Positions 60,030 to 64,000 of a stretch of DNA of 64,000 bases are shown here, in pieces (positions within the stretch are counted from its first letter, which is position 1; each line of letters begins with the position of its first letter). The notes under the pieces are model-generated. The model searched no databases. It saw nothing but the letters and a program-made list of their open reading frames with translations, and was not told the DNA's origin. Source of the stretch: Rhodanobacter sp. C05. Its GTDB lineage: Bacteria; Pseudomonadota; Gammaproteobacteria; Xanthomonadales; Rhodanobacteraceae. Where the stretch lies: positions 372,001-436,000 of the forward strand of contig NZ_MUNQ01000008.1 of NCBI RefSeq assembly GCF_002001165.1, written 5' to 3'. Made by a program: the position numbers and the translations under genes.

Positions 60030-61505
60030 ATGCCTCCCCAAGCCGCCGCGAATCCCCACGCTGCCGCCCCTGCTGACAACACGCCAGCGACGGTTTCAAC
60101 AGCCCTGTCCGAAGTTTCCACGCGCGAACGTTTCCGCGGCCTGCTGTGGCTGGTCGCCGCCGCCTTCTTCATGCAGGCGCTGGATTCCACTGTGGTCAAC
60201 ACCGCCGTGCCGGCGATGGCCGAAGCTTTGCACGTCACGCCACTGGGCATGCGCACCGCGCTGACCAGTTATGTGCTGACCCTCGCGATTCTCATCCCGG
60301 CAAGTCCCTGGCTGTGCGACCGTCTCGGCACGCGCCGGGTGTTCGGTATCGCCATCGTGGTGTTCGGCGCCGGCTCGCTGCTGTGTGGCATCGCGCAGAC
60401 GCTGCCCGAGCTGGTCGCCGCGCGCGTGTTGCAAGGCATCGGCGGCGCCTCGCTGATGCCGGTAGGCCGCTACGTGCTGGTGCGCAGCATCGCCAAGCGC
60501 GAGTTCGTGCGCGCGATGAGCACGGTGGCCACGTTCGGCCTGCTCGGTTCGGTGCTCGGGCCCTTGCTCGGCGGTGCGCTGGTCGAGTTCACCTCATGGC
60601 GGCTGATCTTCCTGATCAACGTGCCGGTAGCGATTGCCGGCGTGTGGATGAACCGGCGCGACATGCCTGACTATCGTATGGAACATGCGAACCGTTTCGA
60701 CATGTTCGGCTTCCTTCTGTTTGCCTCTGCTTCGGCGTTGTTGCTCACGGCATCCGAACTGGCCGGCAGCAAACCGGTACCGTGGGATAGGCTCGGACTG
60801 TACGGCGCGCTCGCACTGCTGCTGGGCAGCGTCTATGTATGGCACAGCCGGCGTACAGCGCATCCAGTGGCGGATCTCAGCCTGCTGCGCGTGCGCAGCG
60901 TGTGGGTGGCGCTGGCTGGTGGCCTGTTCACCCGGCTTGGCATCTCCGGCATGTTCCTGTTGCTGGTGTTGTTCCTGCAGGTGGGTTGCGGCTGGTCGCC
61001 GATGATGGCCGGCCTGATGATGGTGCCGCAGGCGCTCGGCTCGATCAGCGCCAAATGGGTGATCAACCGGGCCCTGATCCACTTCGGCTACCGCCGCCTG
61101 CTGCTCGGCAATACGCTGATGGTGGCGGTGCTGCTGGCCACATTCGCCCTGCTCGGCCCGACCTCGCCAGTGTGGTTGATCGCCGTGTTGACCTTCCTCT
61201 ATGGCAGTTTCTCGGGGCTGCAATACACCGCGATGAACACGCTGATCTACAATGACCTGGACATCAAGCATGCCTCGATGGCTTCGTCGATGGCCTCGAC
61301 TGCGCAATACCTGGCGATGAGTTTCGGCATCGCGCTGTCCACCCTGCTGATGGAAGCGTTGCTGCAAGGCCATGCCCACGAAGACTACGTCGTCGCATTC
61401 CGCTGGACCGTGCTGTTGCTGGCGGCAATCACCGCCATAGCCAGCCGGGTGTTCAGTCGGTTGCGGCATGATCGCCCGCTGCCTGCCACCGCCACGACCG
61501 AATAG
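60030..61505 (+). CDS. MFS drug exporter, DHA2 (EmrB/QacA) family
   Basis: 491-aa 14-helix transporter. The first helix is preceded by a basic leader; the motif around DSTVVNTAVPAMAEAL is the DHA2 motif D1. The loop motif LCDRLGTRRVFGIAI (motif A) and the RVLQGIGGASLMPVGRYVLV (motif C/B) are present. Such exporters move lipophilic drugs or metabolites with H+. No EmrA-like or TetR-like partner adjoins it. Confidence 0.88.
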   Translation: MPPQAAANPHAAAPADNTPATVSTALSEVSTRERFRGLLWLVAAAFFMQALDSTVVNTAVPAMAEALHVTPLGMRTALTSYVLTLAILIPASPWLCDRLGTRRVFGIAIVVFGAGSLLCGIAQTLPELVAARVLQGIGGASLMPVGRYVLVRSIAKREFVRAMSTVATFGLLGSVLGPLLGGALVEFTSWRLIFLINVPVAIAGVWMNRRDMPDYRMEHANRFDMFGFLLFASASALLLTASELAGSKPVPWDRLGLYGALALLLGSVYVWHSRRTAHPVADLSLLRVRSVWVALAGGLFTRLGISGMFLLLVLFLQVGCGWSPMMAGLMMVPQALGSISAKWVINRALIHFGYRRLLLGNTLMVAVLLATFALLGPTSPVWLIAVLTFLYGSFSGLQYTAMNTLIYNDLDIKHASMASSMASTAQYLAMSFGIALSTLLMEALLQGHAHEDYVVAFRWTVLLLAAITAIASRVFSRLRHDRPLPATATTE

Positions 61506-61586
61506 CCGGGTATGTTGAATGTGCTGTCACGACCGATCAGCCCGCATGTAGCATGCAGGCTTCTGCCGACAGCCTGAGCGCGCCGC

Positions 61587-62783
61587 ATGCACCACGCCAG
61601 CGACATCCTGTTCACCCTGTTCATCGTGTTCGTCGCTGCACAGATCGGCGGCGAGATCGCGCAACGGCTCAAGCTGCCTGGCGTGGTCGGCGAAATCGCT
61701 GCCGGTTGCGTGATCGGCCCGTCGCTGCTCGGCTGGATCTCACCGGAACAGACCGCCATCGGCACGCCGCTGGATGTACTGGCCGAAATCGGCGTGGTGC
61801 TGCTGCTGTTCTCTGTCGGCCTGGAAACCCGACTGGAGGACCTGAAGAAAGTCGGCAAGGTGGCCTTCCTGGTCGGCGTGCTTGGCGTGCTGGTGCCGTT
61901 CGGCATGGGCAGCGTGTGGGCGCATGGCAGCGGCTTCGACTGGGACAAGTCGCTGTTCGTGGCCGCCGCCTTCGTCGCCACCTCGGCCGGCATCACCGCG
62001 CGCGTGTTGCAGGAATTGAACGCGCTGCAACGCGTCGAGAGCAAGGTGATCCTCGGCGCCGCGGTGATCGATGACATCCTGGCGATGCTGCTGCTCGGCG
62101 TGGTGGTGTCGATGCAGGGTGGTGGCGGCTTCAACCTTTCACATCTGCTGATGGTGCTGGCTGGTGCGATCGGCTTCATCGCCGTGGTCGGTCTGGGCGG
62201 TGCGCAGGTGATGCGCTGGAACTCCAGCTGGCTGGAAAAACCGCTGGCCCCGCATTCGCCGTTGATGATCGTGCTGGCGCTGTGCCTCGGGCTGGCCTAT
62301 CTGTCCACCCTGTTCGGACTGGCCGCGATCATCGGCGCCTTCCTGGCCGGCATGATCGCCTCGGAAACACGCCAGCAACACACGCTGGAACAGCAGACCA
62401 TGCCGCTGCTCGCATTGCTCACGCCGTTCTTCTTCGTGGTCACCGGCAGCAAGATCGACCTGCACGAACTGGCCAACACCGATGCCCTGTTGATGCTCGC
62501 CGCGGTCACCGCGATCGCGATCGTTTCCAAGCTGGCCGGCGGCTGGCTCGGTTCGCTCTCGCTGGGCAAGCGCAGCGCCACCATCATCGGTTTCGGCATG
62601 GTGCCGCGCGGCGAAGTCGGCGTGGTGATCGCCAGCCTCGGCCTCGCCGCCGGCGTCTTCAACAACCGTATCTACGCGATCATCGTCGCCATGTCGCTGC
62701 TCACCGCGATGGTGACACCGCCGGTGCTGGCGTGGCTGCTGCGGCGAAGCCCGACCGATGATGCGATGCCAACAGACGAGTGA
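61587..62783 (+). CDS. Cation:proton antiporter (CPA2/Kef-like)
   Basis: 398-aa membrane protein of the Na+/H+ exchanger fold with 11-12 helices. Signature: GVVGEIAAGCVIGPSLLGW, VIDDILAMLLLGVVV (conserved DD, the ion-binding aspartates), and GMVPRGEVGVVIASLGLAAG. There is no C-terminal TrkA-N/RCK domain, so it resembles NapA/GerT-like short CPA2 proteins. Substrate (Na+ or K+) is unassigned. A TolB-like gene follows 13 nt later. Confidence 0.9.
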   Translation: MHHASDILFTLFIVFVAAQIGGEIAQRLKLPGVVGEIAAGCVIGPSLLGWISPEQTAIGTPLDVLAEIGVVLLLFSVGLETRLEDLKKVGKVAFLVGVLGVLVPFGMGSVWAHGSGFDWDKSLFVAAAFVATSAGITARVLQELNALQRVESKVILGAAVIDDILAMLLLGVVVSMQGGGGFNLSHLLMVLAGAIGFIAVVGLGGAQVMRWNSSWLEKPLAPHSPLMIVLALCLGLAYLSTLFGLAAIIGAFLAGMIASETRQQHTLEQQTMPLLALLTPFFFVVTGSKIDLHELANTDALLMLAAVTAIAIVSKLAGGWLGSLSLGKRSATIIGFGMVPRGEVGVVIASLGLAAGVFNNRIYAIIVAMSLLTAMVTPPVLAWLLRRSPTDDAMPTDE

Positions 62784-62796
62784 CGAGGGCAGCGAA

Positions 62797-63765
62797 ATGA
62801 AAGGTTGGCACGCGGCCATCGTCCCCGCCTTGCTCGCCGTGGCGATATCGACGTACTGGGTGTTGCACAGGGCTTCGTCCATGGTGGATGACACCCTCAT
62901 CGCAAAAACCGGGGTTCGTTTTCTCACCCATGAACCCGACGCAGCGGATTATTGGCCATGCTTTTCGCCTGACGGGAAATCGGTACTGTTCAGTCGCCAG
63001 GCGTTGGGCGCAGGGGCATGGCATCTGTTTATCGTGTCGGCATCAGGCGGTGATGCGCATCGCTTCAACGATGGCCCGATGCCTGTTTCGGCGACACGCG
63101 CGAACTGGTCGGCGAAAACCGGCGAGATCGCATTCAGCGGCATCTCGCCGGATGGAACGAGTGCCGTGTGGCTGATCCGCGGAGACGCAACCCAGCCAAG
63201 GCCATTGGTCGTGCAAGGCGTTTCGAAGGACACCGTCTATCCATACTGGTATCCCGATGGGCATGCCTTGGCGGTCATGGATGGAGATAACGAGGTCATC
63301 AAGCGCATTGACCTGACGCAGATGACGGCGACAACCATCACGCGGCATGACCAGGTGCTCGCCGGGATGCCCAGTGTCTCGCCCGACGGGAAGTGGATCG
63401 CCTTCGCCGGCCAGAAGAACATCGGCAAACCTTACGACCAGACCAGAAACTCGATCTGGCTTGTGTCCGACAGGGTCGAAGCAAGCCCACTTGAAAGCGC
63501 TCCCCTGCAAGGTCGCGCACCGTCATGGTCTCCTGACGGAAAGCGCCTCGCATTCGAATCCAATCGCGACAGCCCGAATTCCCGTTTCTATGCCATCTTC
63601 ATCGTCAATCGAGATGGCACCGGATTGCGACGCATCACGCCCTATTGGATCAATGCCAATCATCCGGTCTGGTCACCCGATGGAAAACAACTGGCCTTTT
63701 CAGCCCGCCAGCAGAAAGGCAATGGACGGTTCGGACCCTCGATCGCCATCATCCCGGTGCATTGA
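62797..63765 (+). CDS. TolB-like beta-propeller protein (PD40 repeats)
   Basis: 322-aa protein with an N-terminal signal/membrane segment (KGWHAAIVPALLAVAISTYW) and repeating WD40-like PD40 blades, each with a xxxSPDGKxxxF motif (CFSPDGKSVLFS, VSPDGKWIAFAG, WSPDGKRLAFES, WSPDGKQLAFSA). It is probably periplasmic or anchored. TolB proper sits in tol-pal operons with other features; here it only follows an antiporter, so the role is unknown. ATG 62797 follows GGGCAGCGAA. Confidence 0.82.
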   Translation: MKGWHAAIVPALLAVAISTYWVLHRASSMVDDTLIAKTGVRFLTHEPDAADYWPCFSPDGKSVLFSRQALGAGAWHLFIVSASGGDAHRFNDGPMPVSATRANWSAKTGEIAFSGISPDGTSAVWLIRGDATQPRPLVVQGVSKDTVYPYWYPDGHALAVMDGDNEVIKRIDLTQMTATTITRHDQVLAGMPSVSPDGKWIAFAGQKNIGKPYDQTRNSIWLVSDRVEASPLESAPLQGRAPSWSPDGKRLAFESNRDSPNSRFYAIFIVNRDGTGLRRITPYWINANHPVWSPDGKQLAFSARQQKGNGRFGPSIAIIPVH

Positions 63766-63930
63766 AACCACACAAACCGCGATCGCCCGGCGGCCACATC
63801 AGACCACGCCTGCCTGTTTCACGGTATTCACGCCATCACCGCATCGGCAGGCGGATGCTGCCGCCATGGGGAAACTCATCGTCCAGTGCGCCACGTCCGG
63901 CAACGCACGTCACGCACCGGGAGCGCCATC

Positions 63931-64000
63931 ATGGTCAGCCGCAAGAACACCGAAGATGGCGGGCTTGAAACACCGCCATGGGCGAATCTGGGTGCCGGGC
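63931..64000 (+). CDS. Possible start of a gene running off the right edge
   Basis: ATG at 63931, preceded by GGGAG at good spacing, opens MVSRKNTEDGGLETPPWANL and continues to the window end. It is too short to identify. Low confidence. Confidence 0.3.
   Translation, partial: MVSRKNTEDGGLETPPWANLGAG

Noticed and set aside
63645-63968. 107-codon frame overlapping the end of the PD40 gene
   Set aside because: It runs in another frame of the confident propeller gene with no own ribosome site or domain.

Overview
The window is GC-rich, gene-dense chromosomal DNA. Its gene content and order point to a gammaproteobacterium of the Xanthomonadales/Rhodanobacteraceae type (Rhodanobacter or Dyella-like). 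Supporting blocks are hrcA-grpE-dnaK-dnaJ-dapB followed by carA-carB-greA; divergent fur/bamE with rnfH-ratA and smpB; tpiA-secG-tRNA-Leu; glmM-folP-orn; and a tmRNA with the tag ANDDNYALAA. This assignment is inference; no 16S gene is present.

Layout. 0.1-4.7 kb: cmk, an acyl-CoA-binding protein, a FadH-type dienoyl-CoA reductase, a strong candidate C-rich small RNA, a LysR regulator and a type-B L36. 4.7-23.6 kb (mostly minus strand): a MGDG-synthase-like glycosyltransferase with a small membrane protein, greA-carB-carA, an orphan 2OG oxygenase, a cation antiporter behind a yybP-ykoY riboswitch, dapB, the heat-shock cluster with a sigma32-type promoter at dnaK, recN, and a response regulator/MASE1-like histidine kinase pair. 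23.6-35.6 kb: a GGA-rich structured RNA candidate, fur/bamE, rnfH-ratA, smpB, a lytic transglycosylase, a truncated integrase beside tmRNA, two c-type cytochromes, nfuA, phhB, rluC/rne with a divergent promoter, and gacA.

35.6-40.7 kb is accessory DNA. It holds an ORF-poor stretch and then five attC-like sites interleaved with five minus-strand cassette genes (two VOC proteins, a GNAT acetyltransferase, an acyltransferase-3, a small membrane protein). No integron integrase is present, so this is a CALIN. It ends beside the 3' end of tRNA-Leu(GAG).

40.8-64 kb returns to housekeeping: secG, tpiA, SDR, two more 2OG-type oxygenases, glmM, folP, orn, sbcB, DUF2461, an MHS transporter, a secreted lipase with a DUF4785 partner, aqpZ, epmA, ligA, PAP2, rnk, a DHA2 exporter, a CPA2 antiporter and a TolB-like propeller protein.

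The least expected content is regulatory or mobile: the C-rich sRNA candidate, the GGA-rich RNA candidate beside a two-component system, the riboswitch upstream of a CaCA-type antiporter, the CALIN, and the ssrA-associated integrase scar.
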